Numbered from the stretch's first letter, positions 7,908-17,012 are shown. The stretch is DNA of 34,145 bases from an uncultured Chloroflexota bacterium (GCA_913030785.1 CAJWER010000003.1:1-34145); one strand, 5' to 3'. A program made the numbers and translations. Notes: a model not told the origin generated them from the letters alone.

Positions 7908-8035
7908 GGCGCGCCGGCGGCCTACTTCGACGTCCGGAACGCTTTGAGCGCACCCTTTCCTGTTGTAGACGCTGAGGGGTCCGACCCTTTTCGAACGCAA
8001 GTAATGAGATGGATTGTGCCACGGAGGCATGAATT

Positions 8036-9073
8036 ATGAAACTGCGATTCGGTGTTACCGGCGTCGGCCATAGGGGGATGACGCTGGCGCGGACGCTGGC
8101 GCGGATGGACGACGCGGCCATAGTTGGTCTCGCTGACCTGGACGCGGGCCGCCTCGACGCGGCAGCCAGCGAGTTCGGGGTTGATCAGACTTTCTCACTG
8201 GTCAGCGAGATGGTGGACTCGATGGATCTTGATGCCGTGCTGGTGCTCACACCGGACGCGGCCCACCATCCCCAGACGATCAGGTGCCTGGAGGCAGGCG
8301 TCCACGTGCTGGTCGAAAAGCCTCCGGCTTACACGGTTGCCGAGACGAGGGAGATGGCCGCGGCTGCCGACAGTGCCGGCAAATATCTGATGGTCGGGTG
8401 GAACCGCACCTACGCCCTGCAACGGGTAAAGGAGCTTTTTGGAGATGAGCCTCCATCTGTTGTGATGGCGGACTTCGTGCGCCCTGACCCCGCATTTCTC
8501 GGGCTGATACGCAACCACCTGGTGGACCCGCTGTACTACCTCTGCGGCGTTCCGGACCAGATCGTCGCCGCTGGCAACATGGCTGACGAGGCGAGGGAGG
8601 GGAACACGGTGGCCTCGGTGCGCTTCAAGGGGGGCTCATTGGGGCAGGTGACGCTCAGTCTGGGGGCAGGTGGGCGTAGTGAAAGCCTGACCGCCTTCGG
8701 CAACGGCTATTCGGTATTCATCGACTCCACCAGTACCGGTGCCGGAACTGTTGTACGCGGCGGAAAGGTCGTTGAGACTCTTGAGACGGTGGACTCCATT
8801 GAGCTTCAGATACGCCACTTCATCGATTGCATCAGAGAGGATCGGGAACCGCTGACCTCAGGCGGTCGTGCCGTCGAGATCATGGAATTCATCCAGGGGA
8901 TCATGGACGCGGCCGGAACAACAACAACGTCGTTTGCGCCGGATTCTGGGGATGGCTGGATAACATGGTGCGGTTGCGGAGACAAGATCGTGCCCGGTCT
9001 GGACTCATGCCCAAATTGCGGCCAGGGATGGGAAGGCTGGTCTATGCCGGTCGAGCAGGTTCGCCGAGCCTGA
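8036..9073 (+). CDS. Gfo/Idh/MocA family oxidoreductase with a C-terminal zinc ribbon
   Basis: The N-terminal Rossmann fold starts MKLRFGVTGVGHRG, with glycines at 6, 9, 11 and 14. The family EKP motif is at 94-96 (HVLVEKPPAYT). An alpha/beta C-terminal domain follows (about 120-290), ending in a segment (IRHFIDCIREDREPLTSG) typical of sugar and inositol dehydrogenases. Such enzymes oxidise sugar or cyclitol hydroxyls with NAD(P). The substrate here is not predictable. The last 40 residues are unusual: Cys312, Cys314, Cys325 and Cys328 form a CxC-x10-CPNC zinc-ribbon pattern not normally seen in this family. ATG 8036 has GGAGG eight bases upstream. The next gene starts about 115 bases later, so a loose operon with the CocE hydrolase is possible. 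Confidence 0.85.
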   Translation: MKLRFGVTGVGHRGMTLARTLARMDDAAIVGLADLDAGRLDAAASEFGVDQTFSLVSEMVDSMDLDAVLVLTPDAAHHPQTIRCLEAGVHVLVEKPPAYTVAETREMAAAADSAGKYLMVGWNRTYALQRVKELFGDEPPSVVMADFVRPDPAFLGLIRNHLVDPLYYLCGVPDQIVAAGNMADEAREGNTVASVRFKGGSLGQVTLSLGAGGRSESLTAFGNGYSVFIDSTSTGAGTVVRGGKVVETLETVDSIELQIRHFIDCIREDREPLTSGGRAVEIMEFIQGIMDAAGTTTTSFAPDSGDGWITWCGCGDKIVPGLDSCPNCGQGWEGWSMPVEQVRRA

Positions 9074-9118
9074 CCCCCGCGGGGGTTGTGTGTGGGGTGA
9101 GTTTGATGAGTGATCGAG

Positions 9119-9146
9119 CGTGGTTCGACGGGCTCACCATGAGCGG
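9119..9146 (+). repeat. REP-like dispersed element (single copy in window)
   Basis: The stretch contains GTTCGACGGGCTCACCATGA followed by GCGG. From memory it resembles the family of short elements with cores like TTCGAC-GGCTCACC that are scattered between genes in many Chloroflexota and other high-GC genomes. GCTCA (9132-9136) and TGAGC (9140-9144) form a small hairpin around CCA. It lies in the gap between the oxidoreductase and hydrolase genes. Only one copy is in the window, so repetition itself cannot be shown here. Confidence 0.45.
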
Positions 9147-9189
9147 TCCAACGACCTCTCATCGCTAGAAATTCAAAGGAGCGTCCGTG

Positions 9190-10869
9190 ATGCCAAGTTA
9201 TGAAGTGGATATGCGGCTCAACGTCAAGGTGCCCATGCGGGACGGAGTCGAGCTGTCGGCTGACCTGTACCTGCCTCGTGCATCGGGCACATTTCCGACG
9301 GTCCTGATGCGCACGCCATATAGCAACAACATGGACGTGACCATCGAGAGGGCCCGCGTGCTTGCCAATGATGGTTACGCATGCGTGATCCAGGATATAC
9401 GGGGACGGTGGGACTCCGACGGCGACTACTACCCGTTCCATCCCGACGTCGATGATGGCTTCGACACCCAGGAGTGGGTCGGCCAGCAGGAGTGGAGCAA
9501 CGGCAAGATCGGCATGGCCGGCAGCTCCTACCTGGGGCTGGTGCAGTGGCTCAGCGCGCCCCTGCGCAGTCAGTATCTGACGTGCCTCGCGCCGCGGGTG
9601 ATCTGCGGCGACTTCTACAACGGTCTGGTATATCCAGGTGGCGCACTCCAACTCAACGTTGTGATGACCTGGGGTATGCGTACGAATGGACGTACGGGCC
9701 AGAGCATCGACTACCACGACTGGACCAATGCATTCCGGGCGCTTCCGGTGGGAGATGCAGACCTGTCGGCAGGTCGGGCTCTGGGCTTCTTTAAGGATTG
9801 GATCGAGCACCCTGCATACGACGACTACTGGAACGCCATCGATGTCGAAGACAAGTGGAACGAGATTGATGTCCCGGCCTTCAGCATGGGCGGCTGGTTC
9901 GACCTGTATTCGGCAGATGCCTTCACCAACTTCAACGGTATTCGGAAAAATGGTCGTACCCCGGAGGCTCGCCAGAGCCGGCTGATCGTAGGACCTTGGC
10001 CCCACGCCCTCAGCACCTCGTCCAAGACCGGTGATGTCGACTTCGGCGCGGGGTCGCTGGCGGATCTCGACGGCGAGGAGACGCGCTGGTTCGACTATTG
10101 GCTCAAGGGCATCGACAACGGGATCGTGGACGAGCCTCCGCTCCGGTTGTTCATAATGGGCATTAACGAGTGGCGTGACGAGCACGAATGGCCTCTGGCG
10201 CGAACCGACTGGCAGCGGTGGCACCTGCACTCCGACGGCGACGCCAACAGCGTTCGGGGCGGCGGACGTCTATCCATCGACACGCCCACCGATGAACCGG
10301 AGGACCGGTTTGTCTACGACCCCGAGTTCCCTGTGCAGACGGTGGGAGGCAACAACTGCTGTTCCCCTGACATCGTGCCCTGGGGGCCTTATGACCAGCG
10401 GGCGGTGGAGATGCGCTCTGACGTGCTGGTGTACACGTCCGATCCATTCGAGGAGGACATGGAGGTGACGGGACCGATCAAGGTGGTTCTCTATGCTGCC
10501 ACGGACGGCCCGGACACGGACTGGACGGCGAAGCTGGTGGACGTGTCTCCGACGGGTTACGCAATGAACCTGTGTGACGGCATCTTTCGCGCGCGGTATC
10601 GCGAGAGCAGGTCTGAGTCACGGCTCCTGGAGCCAAACCGCGTCTACGAGTACGAGATCGACGTGGCGGTTACCGGCAACGTATTCCAGAAGGGCCACTC
10701 GGTCCGCATCGAGATATCGTCGTCTAACTTCCCTCGATTCGACCGCAATCTGAACACGGGCAAGGACTACGGTAAGGACGGCGAGATGCGAGTGGCCAAC
10801 CAGGCGGTCTACCACTCGCGCGAGTACCCATCCCATGTGCTGCTGCCGGTGATCCCACTCGCTCCCTAG
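9190..10869 (+). CDS. CocE/NonD family serine hydrolase (X-Pro dipeptidyl-peptidase-like)
   Basis: This family includes cocaine esterase, glutaryl-7-ACA acylase and alpha-amino acid ester hydrolases, which cleave esters or amides. The 559-residue protein begins with VKVPMRDGVELSADLYLPR and has the alpha/beta-hydrolase nucleophile motif GSSYLG (Ser113 before Tyr). The likely acid is in GGWFDLYSADAF (Asp about 238) and the base is in VGPWPHAL (His272). A C-terminal jelly-roll domain of the X-Pro dipeptidyl-peptidase type follows (about 330-555, EVTGPIKVVLYAATDGPDTDW). No signal peptide is seen, so it should be cytoplasmic. ATG 9190 is eight bases after AAGGAG (9176-9181), and GTG 9187 is an equal alternative. 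The substrate is unknown. Confidence 0.88.
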   Translation: MPSYEVDMRLNVKVPMRDGVELSADLYLPRASGTFPTVLMRTPYSNNMDVTIERARVLANDGYACVIQDIRGRWDSDGDYYPFHPDVDDGFDTQEWVGQQEWSNGKIGMAGSSYLGLVQWLSAPLRSQYLTCLAPRVICGDFYNGLVYPGGALQLNVVMTWGMRTNGRTGQSIDYHDWTNAFRALPVGDADLSAGRALGFFKDWIEHPAYDDYWNAIDVEDKWNEIDVPAFSMGGWFDLYSADAFTNFNGIRKNGRTPEARQSRLIVGPWPHALSTSSKTGDVDFGAGSLADLDGEETRWFDYWLKGIDNGIVDEPPLRLFIMGINEWRDEHEWPLARTDWQRWHLHSDGDANSVRGGGRLSIDTPTDEPEDRFVYDPEFPVQTVGGNNCCSPDIVPWGPYDQRAVEMRSDVLVYTSDPFEEDMEVTGPIKVVLYAATDGPDTDWTAKLVDVSPTGYAMNLCDGIFRARYRESRSESRLLEPNRVYEYEIDVAVTGNVFQKGHSVRIEISSSNFPRFDRNLNTGKDYGKDGEMRVANQAVYHSREYPSHVLLPVIPLAP

Positions 10870-10898
10870 TCGCGGAGCGGAGCCAGAGGCTTGATGAG

Positions 10899-11627
10899 AT
10901 GCCAACTTCGGCTGTGACCACGATATTCCTGGACGATGGCGGGGTGATGAATGACAACACCCTGAGGGGCCCAGAGTGGCAGCGCCTTGTCGGCGAATAC
11001 CTCTCGCCAAGGCTAGGGGGAAGTCTTCAGGCCTGGGGCGACGCCAACCAGGTCATCGCGACACGGGAGTTCAAGCTGTACAAGGACCACAATTGGGGTA
11101 CGGGTGAGCTAGACTTCCTGGCGTTTAGAGAGCAGTCTGATCGGGACTGGCTCCTGGGGATGACCGAGATGCTTGGTGTAGAAGCGCCTGAAGGAGACGC
11201 GTGCCTGAGACTCGCCCGCGAAGCCTATGGTTTCGTAACCAGGCGTGTACGCTCGGCCTTCCCGGGGGCTGTTGATGCGATACGGCAACTACACGTTACA
11301 GGCTATCCGCTTTACATCGCCTCTGGAGAGGACTCTGACCATCTCGATGGCTACCTCGAAGGGATGGGTGTTCGAGATCTCTTCCGGACACTCTACGGCC
11401 CAGATATTGTGAACACCGCGAAAGAGGTGCCAGAGTACCACTCCCGAATTCTTGATCACGCCGGGGTAGAGCCCGGTGAGGCTGTTGTCGTGGATGACTC
11501 GCCTCAAGTAGTGGCGTGGGCAAGGGACACTGGCGCGATGGGAGTGCTCGTATCGGCCGAAGGTGAGGGTGCTGGCCCGGTCATCCCAAACCTGGCTGCA
11601 CTGCCCGCCTTTCTGGCCTCGCTCTGA
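10899..11627 (+). CDS. HAD superfamily hydrolase (subfamily IA-like)
   Basis: The 242-residue protein has the four HAD motifs. Motif I is IFLDDGGVMND, with nucleophile Asp12 and the D-x-GGV form common in subfamily IA. Motif II is YIASGED with the conserved Ser. A Lys in NTAKEVPEYHSRIL probably serves as motif III. Motif IV is VVVDDSPQVVAWAR. The helical cap lies between motifs I and II. HAD enzymes of this type are mostly phosphatases acting on small phosphorylated metabolites, but the substrate cannot be read from sequence. ATG 10899 lies 30 bases after the CocE stop with AGAGG upstream, so the two are probably co-transcribed. Confidence 0.82.
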   Translation: MPTSAVTTIFLDDGGVMNDNTLRGPEWQRLVGEYLSPRLGGSLQAWGDANQVIATREFKLYKDHNWGTGELDFLAFREQSDRDWLLGMTEMLGVEAPEGDACLRLAREAYGFVTRRVRSAFPGAVDAIRQLHVTGYPLYIASGEDSDHLDGYLEGMGVRDLFRTLYGPDIVNTAKEVPEYHSRILDHAGVEPGEAVVVDDSPQVVAWARDTGAMGVLVSAEGEGAGPVIPNLAALPAFLASL

Positions 11628-11663
11628 GTGTGATCAGATCAGGATTGCGTAAGGAGTGGCGGT

Positions 11664-11906
11664 ATGCTTACAGCGTTTGGCTCGGTGGCCGTCGGCATCA
11701 TGTTCCTGTCCTACTGGCTGGAGCCTCGCTCCAGGTGGTATGTAATGGTATTCGCAGTAGCCAGCGCGATGACTGCGCTATATAGCGGGCTGGCTCATGT
11801 GTACCCGATAATGGTCGTCGAGGCTCTGTGGGCGGCGGTGGCCCTGCGGCGCTTTGTGACCCGCTCGCGGGTTGAAGGGCGGAATGTTGTGGCGGGCGCT
11901 GTATGA
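11664..11906 (+). CDS. Small membrane protein, two to three transmembrane helices
   Basis: The 80 residues are mostly hydrophobic, with helices near 3-18, 25-42 and 46-62. The ending VVEALWAAVALRRFVTR resembles small CBU_0592-type membrane proteins, but this is from memory and weak. AAGGAG precedes the ATG by a normal distance (bases 11651-11656), which supports real translation. It lies 36 bases after the HAD gene and 9 bases before the annotated ctaA start, so it may be carried on the same transcript. No function can be assigned. Confidence 0.65.
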   Translation: MLTAFGSVAVGIMFLSYWLEPRSRWYVMVFAVASAMTALYSGLAHVYPIMVVEALWAAVALRRFVTRSRVEGRNVVAGAV

Positions 11907-11915
11907 ACGGCGGAT

Positions 11916-12974
11916 TTGCTCGCGGTCGATATCGATTATACTGTTGCGAGAAAATTTTCACGAACGAGATCAAAGACATTGCTGGCAGCGTTGAAGAGAG
12001 CATTTGGTGGTGGTGATAACGGGGGCAACACAGCCTTCCGAATTGTGATAGTGGCGGCGATTATAGCTGCGGTGGGGCAGGTAGCCCTCGGCGGGGTGGT
12101 CCGGGTGACTGACTCCGGCCTCGGATGTCCCGATTGGCCGCTCTGCCACGGCAGGCTTATCCCGCCCTTTGAGCTGCACACCCTGATCGAATATTCTCAC
12201 CGGCTTTCGGCCAGCACGCTTGGGTTTCTGGTTTTAGCCGCGACGATCATCGTGTGGCGAGACCCCTGGCGCAGTACCTTGGCTGTCGGCGCCACTACCG
12301 GCGCTCTGATTCTGGTGGGTGTGGCAGCGGTCCTTGGCGGCATCACAGTCTTGACCGAGCTTGCATGGTGGGTGGTCCTATTCCACCTCGGAATCGCCGA
12401 GGGGGTGGTCGCGAGCCTCGTAATAGCGGCAGTGGCCGGATGGAGGGGCGGACCTGTCCTGGAGCCGGCCAGGGATGATATCTTTTCCTTGCGTATGCGA
12501 TGGCTGACGGGTCTGGCGCTGGGGGGTACCCTTTTGCTGATCCTATCGGGCTCCTACATGGTGGGGCGGGGTTTTGGCTCTTCGTGCTCTACCTGGCCGA
12601 CGTGTCTGGGCAGTTTGCTGCCCTCGGGAGAGGTCTATATGGTCCACATGTCCCACCGCTACGTCGCAGGGCTCGCTGGGCTGCTGGTGCTGGCGCTGAC
12701 TGCATCAGCCTGGCTTGAGGCGGTCCGGCCCAGCGTCAGGTGGACTACACTGGCTGTCCTGGTGGTGTTTGTGGTCCAGGGTTTGGTCGGAGCCGTGACT
12801 GTGTGGTCGGAGTTTGCGGCGGGGATGAAGGCAGCCCACCTTGCGGTGGCAACCGTCTTGTGGGTCGCGCTCGTGTACGTGGCTATGCTACAAATGCCCG
12901 AGTGGCCTGTCACGAATAGGCGGGCCGAAAGGAACCCGGACCCCGTGTCTGGGCTGGAAGGTGCTAGCTCTTGA
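11916..12974 (+). CDS. ctaA: Heme A synthase (COX15/CtaA family)
   Basis: CtaA oxidises the C8 methyl of heme O to a formyl group, giving heme A for the aa3-type oxidase encoded downstream. GGVVRVTDSGLGCPDWPLCH matches the first loop with its Cys pair, and SSCSTWPTCLGS is the matching second pair. Heme-ligand histidines lie in LIEYSHRL and HMSHRYVAG. About eight transmembrane helices form two four-helix repeats. The start is uncertain. TTG 11916 is the furthest upstream but has a poor ribosome site, and a TATACT at 11937-11942 could be a -10. A downstream TTG at 11979 or 11991 would still keep the first helix. The stop overlaps the ctaB start by four bases, indicating coupling. Confidence 0.88.
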   Translation: MLAVDIDYTVARKFSRTRSKTLLAALKRAFGGGDNGGNTAFRIVIVAAIIAAVGQVALGGVVRVTDSGLGCPDWPLCHGRLIPPFELHTLIEYSHRLSASTLGFLVLAATIIVWRDPWRSTLAVGATTGALILVGVAAVLGGITVLTELAWWVVLFHLGIAEGVVASLVIAAVAGWRGGPVLEPARDDIFSLRMRWLTGLALGGTLLLILSGSYMVGRGFGSSCSTWPTCLGSLLPSGEVYMVHMSHRYVAGLAGLLVLALTASAWLEAVRPSVRWTTLAVLVVFVVQGLVGAVTVWSEFAAGMKAAHLAVATVLWVALVYVAMLQMPEWPVTNRRAERNPDPVSGLEGASS

Positions 12975-13858
12975 TTGCTCAAGTGGTGGAGCCACGCGGT
13001 TTGATTCGTGACTACGTTTCACTCACCAAGCCGCGCATCCTGTCGATGCTGCTGCTCACAGCCCTTTGCGCAATGTTTCTGGCCGAGGGTGGGGTGCCGG
13101 AGCTTTCCCTGATTGCACTGGTACTCGGGGGAGGCGCTTTGGCTGCAGGAGGAGCCCACGCCCTCAACCACTACATTGAGAGAGACTCGGACTCGTTGAT
13201 GCGTAGGACCAAGAAGCGTCCTGTGGCCTCAGGGCGTGTATCGCCACAGGAGGCGATGTGGTTTGGGATTGGGCTGAATGTCATCGCGTTCGTTTTGCTG
13301 ACTGTCCTGGTCAATCCGCTGGCGGCGGCCCTGACGCTCAGTGCGACACTTTTCTACGTGTTCGTATACACCATCGCTCTGAAGCGCAAGACGCCTCAGA
13401 ATATTGTGATAGGGGGCGCTGCTGGGGCAGTGCCGCCCCTGGCTGCCTGGGCCGCTGTGACCGGCACCGTGGAGCTGCCGGCTATCTATCTGTTTGCCAT
13501 CATCTTTTTTTGGACACCTCCACACTTCTGGGCCCTGGCACTCATGATTAAGGACGACTATTTGAGCGCAGGCATCCCGATGATGCCGGTGGTGACAAGC
13601 GTTGCGGAGACCAAACGACAGATACTGCTCTACACGTTTATCTTGGTGGCGCTGACGCTGATGTTCGTCACGACATCGGCTGTCGGCTGGTTCTACTTCG
13701 CGACAGCCGCAGGATCAGGACTCGTGTACATCTACTACACGTGGCGGCTCTATAGGCTACCGGAGATCAGTGGAGCGAAGAGCGCGTATTTGTACTCGCT
13801 GTTGTACCTGGCTTTGATATTTGTTGGGGTTGTGGCAGACGTATACGTGAGATTCTAG
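12971..13858 (+). CDS. ctaB: Protoheme IX farnesyltransferase (heme O synthase)
   Basis: CtaB attaches a farnesyl group to heme B to make heme O, the substrate of CtaA. The 295-residue UbiA-family membrane protein has the first Asp-rich motif in ALNHYIERDSDSLMRRT, followed by KKRPVASGRVSP, and the second in KDDYLSAGIPMMPVV. About nine transmembrane helices are visible. The start is TTG at 12971, whose last two bases are shared with the ctaA TGA stop. GGAAGG upstream supports coupled translation. An alternative GTG occurs a few codons later. It ends before a new promoter for coxB, so heme A synthesis and oxidase structural genes may be separately transcribed. Confidence 0.93.
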   Translation: MIAQVVEPRGLIRDYVSLTKPRILSMLLLTALCAMFLAEGGVPELSLIALVLGGGALAAGGAHALNHYIERDSDSLMRRTKKRPVASGRVSPQEAMWFGIGLNVIAFVLLTVLVNPLAAALTLSATLFYVFVYTIALKRKTPQNIVIGGAAGAVPPLAAWAAVTGTVELPAIYLFAIIFFWTPPHFWALALMIKDDYLSAGIPMMPVVTSVAETKRQILLYTFILVALTLMFVTTSAVGWFYFATAAGSGLVYIYYTWRLYRLPEISGAKSAYLYSLLYLALIFVGVVADVYVRF

Positions 13859-13915
13859 CCAGACCCAACGCTGGACGCTTTGTGCCATTTGTCACAATCC
13901 GCCCCTCGTGGGTGC

Positions 13916-13944
13916 TTGACCATTCGTCGATCCGTCTGTTAAAT
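13916..13944 (+). promoter_or_regulatory. Promoter of the cox gene block
   Basis: TTGACC (13916-13921) and TTAAAT (13939-13944) are separated by 17 bases. The expected start is near 13951, about 50 bases before the coxB ATG. It is the best promoter I see for the oxidase operon. Confidence 0.65.
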
Positions 13945-14002
13945 TCTTGACCGGCGCCCCAGACGTACCGATTTCCCTGGAAGGGAGACCCAGCCCCTAC
14001 CG

Positions 14003-15073
14003 ATGTCAACCACAAGCAGCCGCTCTAAGATTTATCTGGGAGTACTGCTACTACTTTCAACCATTGCCCTGCTGACTGGCTGCACTCCTGACGATCCCCA
14101 GTCGACCTTTGACACCGTAGGACCCGTGTCGCGGTCCCAACTTGTCCTGTTCTACTGGATATTCTGGGCCGCAGTCGTCGTGTTCATCGTCGTCGGCGCG
14201 GTGCTCGCATATACGAGCCTCCGTTTTCGGCGGAAGCCCTCCGACGCCATGCCTCCGCAGACGCACGGTCATACGCCGATGGAGATAGCGTGGACCATCG
14301 TTCCTGCACTGGTCCTGGCCGTCGTGGCGGTGCCGACAGTCCTGACCATTTTTGACAACGCCAACTCGCCTGAGCCCGGCGCCTTGACCGTCGAGGCCGT
14401 GGGCCGCCAGTGGTGGTTTGAGTTCAAGTACCCGCACCCTACCGATCCCGACGAGCAGGTAGTGACTGCCAACGAGCTTCACATACCGGTCGGCGAGGTC
14501 GTCAACATCAACCTCGCGTCGAGGGACGTGCTTCACAGCTTCTGGATCCCGAAAATCGCCGGCAAGGTCGACATGGTGCCCAATAATGCGAATACCATTT
14601 GGATTCAGTCGGACGAGGCAGGGGAGTTCTTTGGCCAGTGCGCGGAGTTCTGCGGCGAGGCACATGCCCTGATGAGGTTCCGGGTGATCGCCGAGCCGCG
14701 GGAGGAGTACGACGCCTGGCTTTTGGCCCAGGCCGAACCGGCGGCGGACGCGGTCGAGCCGTTGGCTGCAGAGGGTCAGGCCCTGTTCGAGGGCAACGCC
14801 GCTGGGTGCTGGGCTTGCCACACGATCTCGGGCTCGGCGAAGTCGCGAGGGTCTGTGGGGCCAAACCTTACCCACGTTGCCAGTCGAGGCCTCATCGCAG
14901 CCGGGATCATAGAGAACGACCAGGCGGGCCTCCGGACATGGCTGACAGATCCCTGCGAGGCGAAGCCAGGTAATGTGATGTGCACAGGTGCAGCGGTGTA
15001 CAACAACCCGGACAAGTCGCTCGACGAGAAGCAAATCTCGGCGCTCGTAGCGTACCTGCGGGGCCTAGATTGA
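14003..15073 (+). CDS. coxB: Cytochrome c oxidase subunit II with fused cytochrome c domain (caa3 type)
   Basis: The protein receives electrons through its cytochrome c domain and passes them via CuA to subunit I. The N-terminus is a lipoprotein signal with lipobox LLTGC (Cys27). Two transmembrane helices follow (about 46-72 and 93-118). The CuA domain has His178, Cys213, Glu215, Cys217, His221 and Met224 (GQCAEFCGEAHALM), all ligands intact. The C-terminal cytochrome c has CWACH (269-273) and the likely axial Met326 in KPGNVMC. The 356-residue length fits a caa3 subunit II. ATG 14003 follows AAGGGAG by a rather long 15 bases. It heads a tight row coxB-coxA-coxC-coxD-ctaG. Confidence 0.96.
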   Translation: MSTTSSRSKIYLGVLLLLSTIALLTGCTPDDPQSTFDTVGPVSRSQLVLFYWIFWAAVVVFIVVGAVLAYTSLRFRRKPSDAMPPQTHGHTPMEIAWTIVPALVLAVVAVPTVLTIFDNANSPEPGALTVEAVGRQWWFEFKYPHPTDPDEQVVTANELHIPVGEVVNINLASRDVLHSFWIPKIAGKVDMVPNNANTIWIQSDEAGEFFGQCAEFCGEAHALMRFRVIAEPREEYDAWLLAQAEPAADAVEPLAAEGQALFEGNAAGCWACHTISGSAKSRGSVGPNLTHVASRGLIAAGIIENDQAGLRTWLTDPCEAKPGNVMCTGAAVYNNPDKSLDEKQISALVAYLRGLD

Positions 15074-15143
15074 TGAACTCTCTCTTCACCAAGGGCAGCC
15101 AGGTAACATCAACTATTAGCTACCGAAAAGTCGGAGGCCTAGG

Positions 15144-17012
15144 ATGACAACCATATCGCTTCCTATCCCGAAGCGTCCGGTCCATCCCACCGGTGTTTGG
15201 TCTTGGATCACCACCGTCGACCACAAGCGAATCGGGATCCTGTACGGGGTCACCGCCTTCATAATGTTCATGACCGGCGGGCTCGAGGCGATGTACATCC
15301 GCGCCCAGCTTGCCCGGCCTGGCCAGGATCTGGTTAGCCCCGAGGTCTACAACCAGCTATTCACGATGCATGGCACGACCATGATCTTCCTGGCGATTAT
15401 GCCGATGGGAGCGGCGTTCTTCAACTACATAATCCCGCTGCAGCTCGGCGCCAGGGACGTGGCGTTCCCACGGCTCAACGCCTTCAGCTACTGGACCTTT
15501 TTGGCCGGGGCGCTGATGCTCAACCTTAGCTGGGTCCTGGGCGGGGCGCCCAACGCCGGCTGGTTCGGATACGCTCCTTTGACAAGCAGCGCCTTCAATC
15601 CCGGCGCTGGCATCGACTTCTGGATACTAAGTCTCCAGATACTCGGTATCGCGTCGCTGGCTGCCGCCTTCAACTTCATCGTGACCATCATTAATATGCG
15701 GGCTCCAGGCATGTCACTCATGCGAATGCCCCTGTTCACCTGGATGACGCTGATAACCTCGTTCCTGCTGATCCTGGCGTTCCCGGTGATAACCGTTGCG
15801 CTGATACAGCTCCTATTTGACCGTCAGTTTGGGGCCAACTTCTTCGTGCCCGGGGCCGGCGCGAGCCCGGTGCTCTGGCAGCACCTGTTCTGGATATTTG
15901 GCCATCCGGAGGTGTACATTCTGATCCTGCCCGCGATGGGGATCGTCTCGGAAATTATCCCGACGTTTTCGAAGAAGCCGCTATTTGGCTATCCGGTGGT
16001 TGTCCTGTCAGGCTTGGTGATCGGATTCATGGGGTGGATGGTCTGGAGCCACCACATGTTTACGGTGGGACTGGGGCCGGTGGCGAACTCGGTCTTCGCC
16101 CTCACCACCATGGCGATAGCGGTGCCCACGGGGGTCAAGATATTCAACTGGATGGCCACTATGTGGCGGGGTTCTATCGATTTCAAGACGGCCATGCTCT
16201 TCGCGGTGGGATTCATCTGGCTGTTCATCATCGGTGGCCTAAGCGGTGTAATGCACTCGTCCGCCGCCTCCGATGCACAGCAGCAGGACACATACTTCAT
16301 CGTCGCCCACCTGCACTACGTTCTCTTCGGCGGGAGCATCATGGCGCTGCTGGGCGGAATCTACTATTGGTTCCCCAAGTTCACCGGCCGCCTCATGGAT
16401 GAGACCGTAGGGAAGATCAACTTCTGGCTTGTGTTCATCGCCATGAACATCACCTTCTTCCCAATGCACTTCACCGGACTCAACGGGATGCCCCGTCGGA
16501 TCTATACCTACGACTCGGGCATGGGTTGGGACCTATGGAACGCGGTCTCTTCTGCGGGCGCGTTTATGCTGGGTGCGGGGATACTCTTGTTCCTGTACAA
16601 CGCGATCAAGAGCGCCAGAAGCGGCGAGATCGCGTCGGCTGACCCCTGGGACGGCCGCACGCTGGAGTGGTCCATCTCCTCACCGCCGCCGGAGTACAAC
16701 TTCGAGCAGATCCCGGTGGTTCAGGGGCGTGACCCGTTCTGGGCCCAGAAGTACGAGGGCGTTGCCATGGTTCCGGTCGCGGGAGGCTCGGGTGAAGATG
16801 GTGGCCATTCGATACATCTGCCACAGCCATCCTATTGGCCGTTCGTGGCCTCCATAGGCATATTCATCGGCAGCTTTGGCGTCCTATACATCAACGCCGC
16901 GTCCTGGATCGGGGTGGCTGTTGCAGTGATCGGCGCATTAATCACGATGATCGCCGTCTATGCCTGGTCCCTGGAACCTGTCAATGACCCTGACGATGGC
17001 GCAGCATACTAA
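15144..17012 (+). CDS. coxA: Cytochrome c oxidase subunit I
   Basis: This is the catalytic, proton-pumping subunit, carrying heme a and the heme a3-CuB site. The heme a ligand His76 lies in TMHGTTM. WIFGHPEVYILILP carries CuB ligand His254, Glu256 (end of the D proton path, a mark of the A1 subfamily) and the cross-linked Tyr258. CuB ligands His303-His304 are in WSHHMFTVG. The remaining heme histidines are in IVAHLHYVLFGG. The 622-residue length exceeds the bare 12-helix core (about 530-560). An extra C-terminal part (about 505-622) has a soluble segment followed by two hydrophobic helices, as seen in several caa3 oxidases. ATG 15144 is seven bases after GGAGG. Confidence 0.97.
   Translation: MTTISLPIPKRPVHPTGVWSWITTVDHKRIGILYGVTAFIMFMTGGLEAMYIRAQLARPGQDLVSPEVYNQLFTMHGTTMIFLAIMPMGAAFFNYIIPLQLGARDVAFPRLNAFSYWTFLAGALMLNLSWVLGGAPNAGWFGYAPLTSSAFNPGAGIDFWILSLQILGIASLAAAFNFIVTIINMRAPGMSLMRMPLFTWMTLITSFLLILAFPVITVALIQLLFDRQFGANFFVPGAGASPVLWQHLFWIFGHPEVYILILPAMGIVSEIIPTFSKKPLFGYPVVVLSGLVIGFMGWMVWSHHMFTVGLGPVANSVFALTTMAIAVPTGVKIFNWMATMWRGSIDFKTAMLFAVGFIWLFIIGGLSGVMHSSAASDAQQQDTYFIVAHLHYVLFGGSIMALLGGIYYWFPKFTGRLMDETVGKINFWLVFIAMNITFFPMHFTGLNGMPRRIYTYDSGMGWDLWNAVSSAGAFMLGAGILLFLYNAIKSARSGEIASADPWDGRTLEWSISSPPPEYNFEQIPVVQGRDPFWAQKYEGVAMVPVAGGSGEDGGHSIHLPQPSYWPFVASIGIFIGSFGVLYINAASWIGVAVAVIGALITMIAVYAWSLEPVNDPDDGAAY

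Noticed and set aside
9073..9086. ACCCCCGCGGGGGT palindrome after the oxidoreductase as a terminator
   Set aside because: There is effectively no loop and no T-run follows. It may be a chance G/C-rich palindrome spanning the stop codon.
8806..10230. Long minus-strand open frame (474 codons) opposite the oxidoreductase and hydrolase
   Set aside because: It is the antisense of two well-supported genes, crosses their border, and shows no domain. High G+C makes such shadows common.
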